Shown piece by piece: positions 8,927 through 17,514 of a DNA stretch of 64,000 bases (positions are counted from its first letter, which is position 1; every line of letters starts with the position of its first letter). The stretch lies in contig NZ_JAAIII010000004.1 of assembly GCF_012932425.1 (NCBI RefSeq), positions 186,001 to 250,000 of the forward strand, given 5' to 3'. Under the pieces are notes generated by a model. It worked only from the letters and a program-made list of their open reading frames with translations, did not search any database and had not been told where the DNA came from. A program made the position numbers and the translations under genes. Source of the DNA: Bifidobacterium oedipodis (GTDB lineage: Bacteria; Actinomycetota; Actinomycetes; Actinomycetales; Bifidobacteriaceae).

Positions 8927-11142
8927 CGCCAGATCACTGTGGTCTGGCCGAGCTCCAGCGTGGCGACCGGTCCGCGCGAGGAACGCTCGCCGCGCGGACC
9001 GCCGATAATGTCGGTGTCGAACACGAACGGTGCGCCATCGGGCTGTTCGAACCGTTCCTCGACCACGCGAGGCGTGCCGAGGTCGCAGGTGCGCACCACC
9101 GATCCGGTGCCGAATGCCCCTGCATCAGCATCATCAGTGTTGTCGGCCAGCCCAATCGTCAGTGCCACCATGTCGCCGTCAGGCGCCACGGTGACCGTAG
9201 CCTCGGCGTCATGCACCAGCGCGCCGTTCTCTCCCAGCAGCGCACGCGCGCCTCCGAGGTAGGTGTTGTCGCGGGCGAACACCGGCTGCGGCACTTCGCG
9301 GAACTGTTCCTCATCACCGGTCACCGTTTGGTCGGCCAGTAGCTCGTAATCATCAAGTGTCGCCGGGATTTCACCGTGTTCGCCGACTCCGCGCATTCCG
9401 CAGTTCAGCGCGCGCACGTTGTAGATGCGCGTTCCATGGCCCACAAAGCACCAGCCGTGCTGATCGTCGTTTTCTGGCGCGGCACCTGCAGGCAGCACAA
9501 ACAAATTGTTGAGGAATCGGTCGTCGCCGCCGTAAACGAACATCGACCCGGCCACCTCGGTGGTGTGGGGGAAGTGATATGGCGTGGAACGATCGAGCAC
9601 TTGAATCAGACGAATCTGACCGGCAATGAGATTGTTCACGTACGCGCCGCCGTCGGAGAACACGTCAAGCGCAAGCGGTGAGGCGAACACGTTGTTGGAC
9701 ACAGTATATGGGCCGTGGCTCACTTCGACCATGAGGTCGCGCGTATTGTTCCAGTAGACGTTACGGTCGATATGCGTGCCCTGCGTCTGCCAGTCGAGCC
9801 AGGTGCCCAGCGTGCAGTCGTGGATGTTGTTGGCGCGAATCACCGTATCGACCGCGGCATGCAGCTTGATGCCGCCGATCTCATGGCCCCAGAACTCGTG
9901 CTTGGTGGCGATGTTGTAGATGTGGTTGTGCTCGATGACGCTGAACGCGCAGCCCATGTGCCCCACCACGCCGTTCTGTCCGCAGTCGTGAATGACATTG
10001 TCGCGCACGATATGGCCTCCGACCACACCCTTGTGCCAGCCGAAGCGTAATGCCTTGAACACGGCTTCCATCTGGTATTGGTAGCCGGATTTGCGACGGG
10101 TCACCGTGCAATCGTTGTTGCCGGTGGAGCCTTCCTTGCCGAGGGAGACGGCGGAGCATTTCGCATCATGAATGTCGTTGTTCTCGATGATCCAGCCGCG
10201 CGACCAGTGCGGGCCAATCAGGCCGACTTGGTCGCCGGTTGGCGGCGCCCATGGGGTTGCGGCCTGCGCGAGTTCGAAGCCGCGCACGGTGATGTAGTTG
10301 GTTTGCGGGCGGGTCGGGTAGAACACGGTTTCGCGCACGCTGACCTCGGCGAGATGCTCATTGGGATCCGCACCCTGGAAGTTGGCCCAAATGGTAGTGG
10401 TGCCGGTGTTGGCATCCCCCTGCACTTCGGCATACCACACGTGGGTGGTGCCTTCCCGGTCCGGGATTAGCGCATCCACCCACGAACCATGGTCATGGCC
10501 GGTGATGCGTGGCTGAGGATCGCGCACTTCGGCCAGTGAGAACGCCTCATACAGGGATTTGCCGTCGAGATACACGTCGCCCAGATGGCATACCGGAGGC
10601 TCGGGATAGTCGGCCAAAATATCGCCTGCGGCCTTGGCGGCTTCGCCAGCGGCGACGTCTACGACACCTTCCGCACCATCCTGAACGATGGTCTCGCTGC
10701 CGTCCAGCCGCGCAGCGACTTCCGCCTGAGCCAGCCCAGCATCGCCCTGCGCCTGCCGACGCAAAGTGGCGGCGTGCGAGCTCGAGTCCACCACCCAATC
10801 GCCGAACACGGTGCGAGAGAACGGATTGAATGTGCCGAACATCGCATTGGGCAGCTCGATCATCCATACGTTCGGATTGACGTCGTCGCGCCGCCAACCG
10901 GAAACCTGTTCGGCACCGGTGATCGTGGCATGCTCGCCATCCGCCACGCGATAGACGATGCGCTTGTCTTCGCTCTCGCCACCATGCACGGGATCAACGG
11001 ATTCACGGTATACGCCTTCATGCACCACGATGTCATCGCCGGCAAGCGCGATGGCCGCAGCTTCGTTGATGGTCGCGAACGGCGCGCTTTCGGTACCTTC
11101 GCCATGGACCGCGGCCTGTTGGGCAACATGGTAGATCGCCAT
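8923..11142 (-). CDS. GH120 beta-xylosidase (right-handed beta-helix)
   Basis: A 739-residue protein without a signal peptide. It opens with a parallel beta-helix start (APFATINEAAAIALAGDDIVVHEGVY), and Asn/His-rich coils such as NNDIHD, DNVIHDCG and NHIYNI follow. The pair WLDW (Asp450) and VEVSHGP (Glu473) is separated by 23 residues, the spacing I recall for the nucleophile and acid/base of the GH120 xylosidase XylC. GH120 enzymes cleave xylose from xylo-oligosaccharides in the cytosol. AAGGAAG supports the ATG at 11142. A perfect LacI-type palindrome lies upstream, of a different type from those beside GH36. Confidence 0.85.
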   Translation of the reverse strand: MAIYHVAQQAAVHGEGTESAPFATINEAAAIALAGDDIVVHEGVYRESVDPVHGGESEDKRIVYRVADGEHATITGAEQVSGWRRDDVNPNVWMIELPNAMFGTFNPFSRTVFGDWVVDSSSHAATLRRQAQGDAGLAQAEVAARLDGSETIVQDGAEGVVDVAAGEAAKAAGDILADYPEPPVCHLGDVYLDGKSLYEAFSLAEVRDPQPRITGHDHGSWVDALIPDREGTTHVWYAEVQGDANTGTTTIWANFQGADPNEHLAEVSVRETVFYPTRPQTNYITVRGFELAQAATPWAPPTGDQVGLIGPHWSRGWIIENNDIHDAKCSAVSLGKEGSTGNNDCTVTRRKSGYQYQMEAVFKALRFGWHKGVVGGHIVRDNVIHDCGQNGVVGHMGCAFSVIEHNHIYNIATKHEFWGHEIGGIKLHAAVDTVIRANNIHDCTLGTWLDWQTQGTHIDRNVYWNNTRDLMVEVSHGPYTVSNNVFASPLALDVFSDGGAYVNNLIAGQIRLIQVLDRSTPYHFPHTTEVAGSMFVYGGDDRFLNNLFVLPAGAAPENDDQHGWCFVGHGTRIYNVRALNCGMRGVGEHGEIPATLDDYELLADQTVTGDEEQFREVPQPVFARDNTYLGGARALLGENGALVHDAEATVTVAPDGDMVALTIGLADNTDDADAGAFGTGSVVRTCDLGTPRVVEERFEQPDGAPFVFDTDIIGGPRGERSSRGPVATLELGQTTVIWR

Positions 11143-11212
11143 TGAACTTCCTTTCGTCGGCATTGTCAGAAGTCATGTGTTTGTATTGACTTCCTGTTGC
11201 GGCCATTCTATA

Positions 11213-11226
11213 TTCAAACGTTTGAA
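11213..11226. promoter_or_regulatory. LacI-type operator upstream of the GH120 gene
   Basis: The perfect 14-bp palindrome TTCAAACGTTTGAA with a central CG is typical of LacI/GalR-family operators. It lies about 70 bases upstream of the GH120 start. Its half-site differs from the GCGC-centred sites at 7701 and 7766, so a different regulator may bind here. Confidence 0.6.
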
Positions 11227-11299
11227 CAAGCAAATGAATCACCAACGAAGTTCCCACACTATCCGCTGCAACGTTCGGGAGTTCTATGCCATGTTTGGC

Positions 11300-11632
11300 T
11301 TATCGGGCACCATGATCACGCTGGTATTGCTCACCCCATGCCTTCATCGCATCGACGATAGGTTGCAGGCTCCTGCCGGTTTCAGTAAGCGAGTATTCGA
11401 CGCGCGGCGGCACTTCGGCATACACCTCACGATGTACGAGCCCATCGTGCTCCATGGTGCGAAGGTTCGCGGTGAGCACCTTCTGTGACACCTTGCCGAT
11501 CGAACGCTGCAATTCGCCGAACCGTTTGGTGCCGGCCATAAGGTCACGCAGGATCAACACCTTCCATCGATCGCTGATAAGCATCAAAGTCGTCTCTACA
11601 GGACACGCCGGAAGCGCCGTTTCTTGGGTCAT
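11300..11632 (-). CDS. HxlR family winged-helix regulator
   Basis: A 110-residue DNA-binding protein of HxlR type. It has the conserved N-terminal Cys (PACPVETTLMLISDRW), the recognition region TKRFGELQRSIGKVSQKVLTANLR, and the wing VPPRVEYSLTETGRSL. Members often sense electrophiles or aldehydes through the conserved Cys. The start at 11632 follows AGAGGTG; the longer frame at 11713 is less likely. It is divergent from an NAD(P)H-binding oxidoreductase, the usual arrangement when HxlR controls that partner. Confidence 0.9.
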   Translation of the reverse strand: MTQETALPACPVETTLMLISDRWKVLILRDLMAGTKRFGELQRSIGKVSQKVLTANLRTMEHDGLVHREVYAEVPPRVEYSLTETGRSLQPIVDAMKAWGEQYQRDHGAR

Positions 11633-11665
11633 AATCACACCTCTACTTTTCGTTGCAAATACACA

Positions 11666-11687
11666 ATACTTCCCTTTTGGTAAGTAT
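11666..11687. promoter_or_regulatory. Candidate HxlR operator
   Basis: The inverted repeat ATACTT (11666-11671) and AAGTAT (11682-11687) flanks ten bases, in the spacer between the divergent HxlR and oxidoreductase genes. A further TACTTCCC copy lies at about 11703. TACTT/AAGTA half-sites are common for HxlR-family proteins. Confidence 0.5.
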
Positions 11688-11778
11688 AGCACTTTATTGT
11701 GCCTACTTCCCAAAAACTCTGTACTTCATTTATCGTATGTGATGTCAACCAAACAACGTCAATCACAAGGAGAACATC

Positions 11779-12408
11779 ATGACCAAAATCGCAGTCGTCG
11801 CAGCAAACGGCAAGGCCGGACAGCTTATTGTCGAGGAGGCCGTGAACCGCGGCTTCGACGTGACCGCCGTGGTGCGCGGCGAAAACAAAACCGCAGCCGG
11901 CAACGCAATCGTCAAGGATCTCTTCGACCTCACCGCCGCCGATCTCGCGGGCTTCGATGCAGTCGTGGATGCGTTCGGTGCCTGGACTGCGGATACGGTC
12001 GACCAGCACACCACCTCGCTGATGCATCTGGCCGACATCCTCTCCGGCACCAACACTCACCTGTTCGTGGTCGGCGGTGCCGGCAGCCTGTATCTGGATG
12101 CCACCCACACCACGCAGGTCAAGGACCTCGATTCCTTCCCGGATGAGTTCAAGCCGCTCGCCAACGCACAGGGCGATCAGCTCGTCGCACTGCGCAAGCG
12201 CGATGACGTGAACTGGACCTACGTGAGCCCCGCAGCCGATTTCCAGGCTGACGGCGAACGCGCTGGTAAGTACACGCTGGCCGGCGAAGAGTTCACCGCA
12301 GACGCAAACGGTGTCAGCACGATCAGCTACGCGGATTACGCCATTGCTATGGTCGATCTCATCGCCGATGGCGGCCACACTCGCGAACGCGTTTCCGTAC
12401 GCTATTAA
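11779..12408 (+). CDS. NAD(P)H-binding oxidoreductase (atypical SDR, NmrA-like)
   Basis: A 209-residue Rossmann-fold protein. The nucleotide-binding turn is VVAANGKAGQLIVEEA, followed by VTAVVRGENK for the cofactor phosphate region. A short substrate region contains VVGGAGSLYLD and NWTYVSPAADF. Such proteins act as NAD(P)H-dependent quinone or flavin reductases, or as redox sensors without catalysis. AAGGAGAAC precedes the ATG. It is divergent from an HxlR regulator and probably induced by thiol-reactive or oxidative stress. Confidence 0.85.
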   Translation: MTKIAVVAANGKAGQLIVEEAVNRGFDVTAVVRGENKTAAGNAIVKDLFDLTAADLAGFDAVVDAFGAWTADTVDQHTTSLMHLADILSGTNTHLFVVGGAGSLYLDATHTTQVKDLDSFPDEFKPLANAQGDQLVALRKRDDVNWTYVSPAADFQADGERAGKYTLAGEEFTADANGVSTISYADYAIAMVDLIADGGHTRERVSVRY

Positions 12409-12450
12409 TCCGCCCGCGCCGCTCGCTGTCCCGTATGTTCCCTATGCCAT

Positions 12451-12510
12451 GTCATGCTGAGCGGAGTCGAGGCATCTCGCGTGAGATCCCTCGACTTCGC
12501 TCGGGATGAC
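12451..12510. repeat. Dispersed palindromic repeat, copy 1
   Basis: A 60-base imperfect palindrome. Its left arm contains GAGCGGAGTCGAGG and its right arm CCTCGACTTCGCTCGGGATGAC. A related copy lies at 50694-50763. It sits just after the oxidoreductase stop, and partial GTCACTC/ATGACG echoes follow to about 12560. It resembles a REP-type repeat and would form a long hairpin in RNA. Confidence 0.65.
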
Positions 12511-12575
12511 AAAATGAGATGTCACTCAGAATGACGAAATGAGGCTTCACTCGGGACGATGGGAAGGAACACGTG

Positions 12576-13388
12576 ATGACTGATATTGAGCTCAATGAAG
12601 CATTGCGCAATCTGATCGGATATCTGGTCGAAGAACGCGGTTTGCGCGTGACAGATCATGAACTGGACGGACAAAACTTCGACCAACTATGGCATGAATT
12701 CCGTGCGCTGGTGAACACCCGTGCCCCGATTGAGGCCACACCGGAATTCCTCACATTGCAGGATCGCGTATTACAAAACATCATCGAACGGCACGGCATC
12801 ACCGATGTGCACACACTCCCCCGCACCGCAACAGATGCGCGATTGTCAATCTGGCGCGGTGACATTACCACGCTGAGAGCCGATGCCATCGTGAACGCCG
12901 CCAATTCCGGCATGACCGGCTGCTGGGCCCCGAACCACAGCTGCATCGACAACGCCATCCATACCTTCGCAGGTGTTGAACTGCGCTTGGAATGCGCACG
13001 TCTGATGGGGATCCAAGGTTATCCGGAGCCGACAGGGCAGGCGAAATCCACACGAGGTTACAATCTGCCGGCGCGATATGTCATTCACACCGTCGGCCCG
13101 ATTGTGAACGGAGCGCCCACCGATGAGCACCGCATGCAGCTCGCATCCTCATACCGCCACTGTTTGGACGAGGCGGCGCGTCTGGGATGCGCAAGCATCG
13201 CCTTGTGCTGCATCAGCACCGGAGTGTTCGGATTCCCGCAATATGAGGCCGCACAAATCGCCGTGCGCACCGTGCGCGCATGGCTTGACGAACATACCGA
13301 CGGCAGCGTCACGCACGTGATTTTTACCGTGTTCGGCGACAAGGATGAAAGCATCTACCATGACCTTCTCGATGGCAACCGACCATAA
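12576..13388 (+). CDS. Zinc-type macrodomain protein-ADP-ribose hydrolase
   Basis: A 270-residue protein: a helical N-terminal part (about 1-85), then a macrodomain. The macrodomain begins LSIWRGDITTLRADAIVNAANSGMTG. The stretch CWAPNHSCIDN (Cys116, His121, Cys123) is the zinc-binding signature of the macrodomains that accompany class M sirtuins. The ligand loop CISTGVFGFP is intact. Characterised relatives remove ADP-ribose from the carrier protein modified by the partner sirtuin. The next gene, a SirTM-like sirtuin, overlaps its 3' end. I chose the ATG at 12576 after AAGGAA. Confidence 0.9.
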   Translation: MTDIELNEALRNLIGYLVEERGLRVTDHELDGQNFDQLWHEFRALVNTRAPIEATPEFLTLQDRVLQNIIERHGITDVHTLPRTATDARLSIWRGDITTLRADAIVNAANSGMTGCWAPNHSCIDNAIHTFAGVELRLECARLMGIQGYPEPTGQAKSTRGYNLPARYVIHTVGPIVNGAPTDEHRMQLASSYRHCLDEAARLGCASIALCCISTGVFGFPQYEAAQIAVRTVRAWLDEHTDGSVTHVIFTVFGDKDESIYHDLLDGNRP

Positions 13389-14256
13389 CAACAATCACAT
13401 TGACATAATCCATAATGATGCCGATGCCATACTTGCCGAAGCGCGAGAGCTCATCGCGAACAGTGAGCGCGTGCTTATCGGCGCAGGTGCCGGCCTGTCC
13501 GCGGCAGCAGGACTGACGTATTCCGGCGAACGGTTCACCTCGAACTTCGGCCCGTGGATCGCCAAATACGGCATCAGCGACTTGTATTCCTCATCGTTCT
13601 ACCCCTACCCCACCGATGCGGAACGTTGGGCGTATTGGGCCAAGCACGTGGCTCTGTGCCGTTACGAACCACCGGCCATGCCGCTCTACCGCCAGCTGTT
13701 GGACGGCATGCACGACAAGGATTACTTCGTACTCACTACGAACGTGGATGCACAGTTTGCAAAAGCCGGATTCGACCCGTTCCAGTTTTTTGCCACGCAA
13801 GGCGACTACGGGTTCATGCAATGCATGCGTGGCTGCCATCAACGCATCTACCCGTTGGACACGTTGGTTCCGGTGATGCTGGAGCGAACCGTGGATTGTG
13901 CGATTCCGGGCGACTTGGTGCCGCATTGCCCGGTGTGCGGCGGTCCGATGATGGTGCACTTGCGTTGCGACCAGTATTTTGTGCAGGATGAGGCTTGGTA
14001 TGCGGCGCAACGTCGATACAATCATTTCATCCAGCAATTGCAGGAGCGCCCCGACGTGCCGACGGTGCTGCTGGAGTTCGGCGTGGGCTGGAATACGCCC
14101 AGCATCATCCGGTTCCCCTTTGAAGCGATCGCCGCCATGTTCGATATTCCTTTGATTCGTGTCAATATGGATGATGCGCGTATTGATGCGGCGGATGTAC
14201 AGCAAGGGTTCGAAATCCAGGATGATATTGCCGCCGTATTGCCCAGACTGCTGTAA
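13360..14256 (+). CDS. Class M sirtuin (SirTM), putative protein ADP-ribosyltransferase
   Basis: A roughly 298-residue Sir2-fold protein with GAGAGLSAAAGL for NAD binding and TTNVDAQF. The usual catalytic His position is apparently Gln (FFATQGDYG). Zinc-type cysteines appear in CMRGC and CPVCGG. In staphylococci and streptococci, SirTM enzymes ADP-ribosylate a lipoylated GcvH-like carrier and are encoded with a macrodomain partner. Here the macrodomain gene overlaps it, but neither carrier nor lipoate ligase is present. The start is uncertain: ATG codons at 13345, 13360 and 13372 are all possible, and AAGGATG at 13340 best suits 13360. Confidence 0.88.
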   Translation: MTFSMATDHNNNHIDIIHNDADAILAEARELIANSERVLIGAGAGLSAAAGLTYSGERFTSNFGPWIAKYGISDLYSSSFYPYPTDAERWAYWAKHVALCRYEPPAMPLYRQLLDGMHDKDYFVLTTNVDAQFAKAGFDPFQFFATQGDYGFMQCMRGCHQRIYPLDTLVPVMLERTVDCAIPGDLVPHCPVCGGPMMVHLRCDQYFVQDEAWYAAQRRYNHFIQQLQERPDVPTVLLEFGVGWNTPSIIRFPFEAIAAMFDIPLIRVNMDDARIDAADVQQGFEIQDDIAAVLPRLL

Positions 14257-14362
14257 TGCTGAAAACTCACGCATGCGTGTGCCGTTTCTTATCCGGCAAT
14301 ACACTGGATTGCACTCGGATTATATTCAGATTGCATTCACTCACAATGGAGGGGAAACGGCC

Positions 14363-14869
14363 ATGCAGCAGCTGTATATCAAGCAGAAGGTCTTTTCGAT
14401 TGGTGAAAAGTTCACGGTCAGCGACGCAGCCGGAAATCCGCGCTTCACCGTTGAGGGCAGTTTTATGAGCATTCCCAAGCGGTTTCGTATTGTCGATGCG
14501 CGCACAGGCTTCGAAGCTGCGACCATCGAGAAGAAGGTGTTCAGTGTAATGCCGCATTTCGATGTGCTGGTTGGCGGCTCCCCCGTTGCCAGCATCGATA
14601 AGGAATTCACCTTCTTCAAACCGAAATATCGCATCGATGCCCAAGGCCTTGAGGTCGAAGGCGACTGGTGGGATATGAACTTCCAGGTTCTCCGTGGTGG
14701 TGCTCTTGTGGCCGAAGTCGCCAAGCGTTGGCTGAGCTGGGGCGACACCTATGAAGTGACGATCTACGATGACTCGTTGGAAACACTGGTCGTGGCGATT
14801 GTTGTCGCCATCGACAAGGTCAAGGCCGATGAATCATCTGCCTCTTCAGCAGCCACACAGACCATGTAA
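14363..14869 (+). CDS. LURP-one-related (Tubby C-terminal-like) protein
   Basis: A 168-residue soluble protein of the LURP-one family. It has paired beta-repeats such as YIKQKVFSIGEKFTVSDAAGNPRFTVEG and LVGGSPVASIDKEFTFFKPKYRID, then GDWWDMNFQVLRGG. The fold relates to Tubby and phospholipid scramblases. Bacterial functions are not established, though lipid binding is a reasonable guess. GGAGGGG supports the ATG at 14363. It follows the sirtuin by about 100 bases and may be transcribed with it. Confidence 0.8.
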   Translation: MQQLYIKQKVFSIGEKFTVSDAAGNPRFTVEGSFMSIPKRFRIVDARTGFEAATIEKKVFSVMPHFDVLVGGSPVASIDKEFTFFKPKYRIDAQGLEVEGDWWDMNFQVLRGGALVAEVAKRWLSWGDTYEVTIYDDSLETLVVAIVVAIDKVKADESSASSAATQTM

Positions 14870-14890
14870 GTCGCGTCAGCCATACACGAA

Positions 14891-14934
14891 GCAGTGATGC
14901 GTCGGGCTCTCGCACATGGGCATCACTGCGAGAG
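14891..14934. terminator. Stem-loop between convergent genes
   Basis: Two overlapping inverted repeats can form: GCAGTGATGC (14891-14900) with GCATCACTGC (14920-14929), or CTCTCGCA (14907-14914) with TGCGAGAG (14927-14934). They lie between the LURP-one gene and the convergent glycosylase gene and overlap its last codons. It is probably a bidirectional transcript end. Confidence 0.4.
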
Positions 14935-16158
14935 AACAGCGCAATCCGCCACGCAGCGATAGGCATCGACCAATCTGTTGAGGCACATAGCGGCGTTGGC
15001 GGGGCTGGTTGATGGCAGCACGTCCATCGGCAGCTCCCTGAAGCCTGCTGCGGCCAGCGCCGGCATGCAGAGTTTTCGATAGAGCTGCCCCGCTTTAGCA
15101 CCTGTGGTGAACACGTGGGTGATATTCGAGCGCGCAACGATGGAGGCGATGTCGTTGGGCACCACATTGCGAATACTGGCGTCGCTGGCTCCTGCAATGT
15201 CGCAGGAGGCGACCACATCCCACAAAGCAACGTGGTGGCGCAATGCGAATTGCCGTCGCGCCTCCACCAATGCGTCCGCACTTATTGCACCGTTTGGATT
15301 CAAGCAGGAATCATCGTCGAATATGGCGGCCATCACCGGCCAGAACCGGTTCTGCGGATGCCCGTAATAAAACCTCATCTGCCGAGATTTCGGACTTGGC
15401 ATGGATCCCAACACCAACACTCGCGAGTCAGCATTCCACACAGGGCCGAACTCGTGCTCCACATGTTCGAGCTTCTCAAATGTCAGCCGATAACGGCTTA
15501 ACACCGATTCCTGCCAATCCGTTTCGCTACGGCAGGTTTTGCCGAACTCGTCAATCAGCCCGTGGAATTCCTTCAGATCCTCGACCGACCAGCTGTCCAC
15601 ATGTGGCTGCACCCGTGCATGGAATCCTTCGTAGGAGGATTTGAGATCACGCACGCCCAATGTTTCGAACATGCGGCGCGCATATCGGTCAGCAATGAAC
15701 GCCGGCCTGTCGAACACGTAGAGCATAAGATCGTCGGCCGTCTCGCCGCCGATGCCTCGGATGGACAACAGCTCCGCACGCAATTCGTCATCCGTTCTAT
15801 CATCCACGCATCGGCGCAGACGATCGTCATCCAGACAATCCTGATCATCGCACACCTGTAGCAGCCATGCGCAGAATGATTGCAGATATCCAGCTTTGGT
15901 GCGGCAGTAGCCGGCGGAGCGAATCAACTCGGCCAATTCGTCTGCCGGCAGTTCGACGATAGCTTGCGGATGCAACGCATCGGCTGCTTTGAGCCGGCCG
16001 AGCGCACGCTCCACATTACTCCACGCGGTGTTCTGCGTAAGAATTGCTCCCATGGCAATCTCAAACCGGCAATCCGCCGGCCACCAGTGGGTCGGTCCCA
16101 ACAGTCCCAGCAGTGTCTCATACAGTCCCCGCACCGTCACAGTCGTCACATCGCTCAT
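14923..16158 (-). CDS. Fused DNA glycosylases: HhH (MagIII-like) plus family 6 uracil/hypoxanthine glycosylase
   Basis: A 411-residue protein with two base-excision domains. Residues 1-225 are an endonuclease III-type fold with the hairpin LLSIRGIGGETADD (130-143) and catalytic Asp157 in ADRY. The lyase Lys position is Glu139, as in monofunctional MagIII alkyl-base glycosylases, and no iron-sulfur Cys cluster is visible. Residues 235-411 resemble the family 6 (HDG) uracil-glycosylase group: VLVLGSMPSPKS, YYGHPQNRFW and PSTSPANA (382-389). The two halves may remove alkylated and deaminated bases respectively; this is inferred from the families. ATG at 16158 follows GAGAGG. Confidence 0.85.
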   Translation of the reverse strand: MSDVTTVTVRGLYETLLGLLGPTHWWPADCRFEIAMGAILTQNTAWSNVERALGRLKAADALHPQAIVELPADELAELIRSAGYCRTKAGYLQSFCAWLLQVCDDQDCLDDDRLRRCVDDRTDDELRAELLSIRGIGGETADDLMLYVFDRPAFIADRYARRMFETLGVRDLKSSYEGFHARVQPHVDSWSVEDLKEFHGLIDEFGKTCRSETDWQESVLSRYRLTFEKLEHVEHEFGPVWNADSRVLVLGSMPSPKSRQMRFYYGHPQNRFWPVMAAIFDDDSCLNPNGAISADALVEARRQFALRHHVALWDVVASCDIAGASDASIRNVVPNDIASIVARSNITHVFTTGAKAGQLYRKLCMPALAAAGFRELPMDVLPSTSPANAAMCLNRLVDAYRCVADCAVLSQ

Positions 16159-16191
16159 AACCTCTCAGCCTAATATCACCACGGTCAAAAG

Positions 16192-17304
16192 TCAGTCGGT
16201 CATTTGCCGACGGCGGATTTCTTCGGCTTGGGCAATGAGCATGCGTTTGCGAGCCCGGAGTGGAGCGACAATCATGCCACAGCGGCGTGCATAGTGCATC
16301 AATAGCACCGACACCGCACCGAGCAGGATGACAGGGATGACACTGGCTTCGAGCCCGAACCGCCCGCCGGTCAGCCAGTCCGGCCCGCCCCATTGCGCGA
16401 TCAGCCAAGACTGTTGATTGCCGTTGCCAGACACAATCGAACCGAAAATCGGCCCCTCAGTCACGTTCCACATGAAGTGCAAGCCCATGCACCACCACAG
16501 TGAGCGCGTAACAACATACACAGCGGCAAGCAACACTCCGGCCTCGATAGCGATAGCGATGCTTCCCCACAATGTTCCGTCGGCGTTACCCCAATGCATG
16601 ATGCCGAACACAAAAGCCGAGATTCCAAGCGCGCCCCACGTGCCTACCCACTCCTCGACCAGACGGAACAGCACGCCGCGCATCATGATCTCCTCGGAGA
16701 CGCCGGCGACCACACCCATAAGGAACAGGTCCGCCCACGGATCGTATCCGCCGTTGACTCCGACGATCCGATAGCCTCCGAACATCGCGATCACCAGCAC
16801 AGAAGCGCTGATCGCCACGAATCCGAACGCCATGCCGCACAGCAGATCAGGAACCAGTCGTCGCCACTGCAATTCGACGGGGCTTTTCCGCTGTTCCATA
16901 ACCCGCACGGTGATGATGTAGGCGATGATGGCTCCCGCCAGTTGCATTGCGGACGTGGCAATCATAGCGGGCGACCGCATATCCATGGTCATATCGTCAA
17001 TCAATGCATCAGTATCGGTCGCCGTCGCTGCCGCACTATCAGCGGATAAAGTGAGCGCCGACATCATCATGGGAACCATCACGATGGCCGACCCAACGAT
17101 CATGATGCCGAAGCACACCGCGACAAACACCACGCCGCGCAGTATTGCTTTGCAACGCGCTGGCTCATTGCCCCAGTACAAGCGATAGGGATGGTCGTCG
17201 GTGAGCAAATCATATGCTCTCGGCTTCGGTAACCTGCCGCCAAACAGCAACGTCATCAGACGCATGCCGATGGTGTTGCTGGATTGCTCGCTTATCGACA
17301 TCAT
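16192..17304 (-). CDS. CPBP family intramembrane metalloprotease
   Basis: A 370-residue protein with about eight membrane helices and the three CPBP (Abi, Rce1-like) motifs: EEIMMR (Glu204, Glu205, Arg209), FGIMH (His237) and HFMWN. Bacterial members are putative prenyl-protein or peptide proteases, some linked to bacteriocin self-immunity or signalling. Its N-terminal 50 residues are polar and cytosolic. GGAAGG lies just upstream of two adjacent ATG codons; I used the first. No bacteriocin gene is nearby. Confidence 0.88.
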   Translation of the reverse strand: MMSISEQSSNTIGMRLMTLLFGGRLPKPRAYDLLTDDHPYRLYWGNEPARCKAILRGVVFVAVCFGIMIVGSAIVMVPMMMSALTLSADSAAATATDTDALIDDMTMDMRSPAMIATSAMQLAGAIIAYIITVRVMEQRKSPVELQWRRLVPDLLCGMAFGFVAISASVLVIAMFGGYRIVGVNGGYDPWADLFLMGVVAGVSEEIMMRGVLFRLVEEWVGTWGALGISAFVFGIMHWGNADGTLWGSIAIAIEAGVLLAAVYVVTRSLWWCMGLHFMWNVTEGPIFGSIVSGNGNQQSWLIAQWGGPDWLTGGRFGLEASVIPVILLGAVSVLLMHYARRCGMIVAPLRARKRMLIAQAEEIRRRQMTD

Positions 17305-17477
17305 GATTCCTTCCGCGATTCCATTCCGTTACAGGGACAAGGCCATTACAGCACGATTCCCCATTCACAACACATGTAACGGGATCCCTGTACGCAAATG
17401 TCGACAGATGCACTGTGCAATACGCTGTTGCCGTAAGGCGTTGAGGCTTTCGGAATCGACGGAAAGTATATTTGGCG

Positions 17478-17503
17478 CTTCCCAGAGGGAGGGCTCTGGG
17501 AAG
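17478..17503. terminator. Stem-loop after the FtsX-type permease gene
   Basis: The 10-bp stem CTTCCCAGAG / CTCTGGGAAG with a six-base loop begins 11 bases beyond the stop of the minus-strand permease. An AT-rich stretch rather than a clean U-tract follows. Confidence 0.5.
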
Positions 17504-17514
17504 TCGATACCGTT

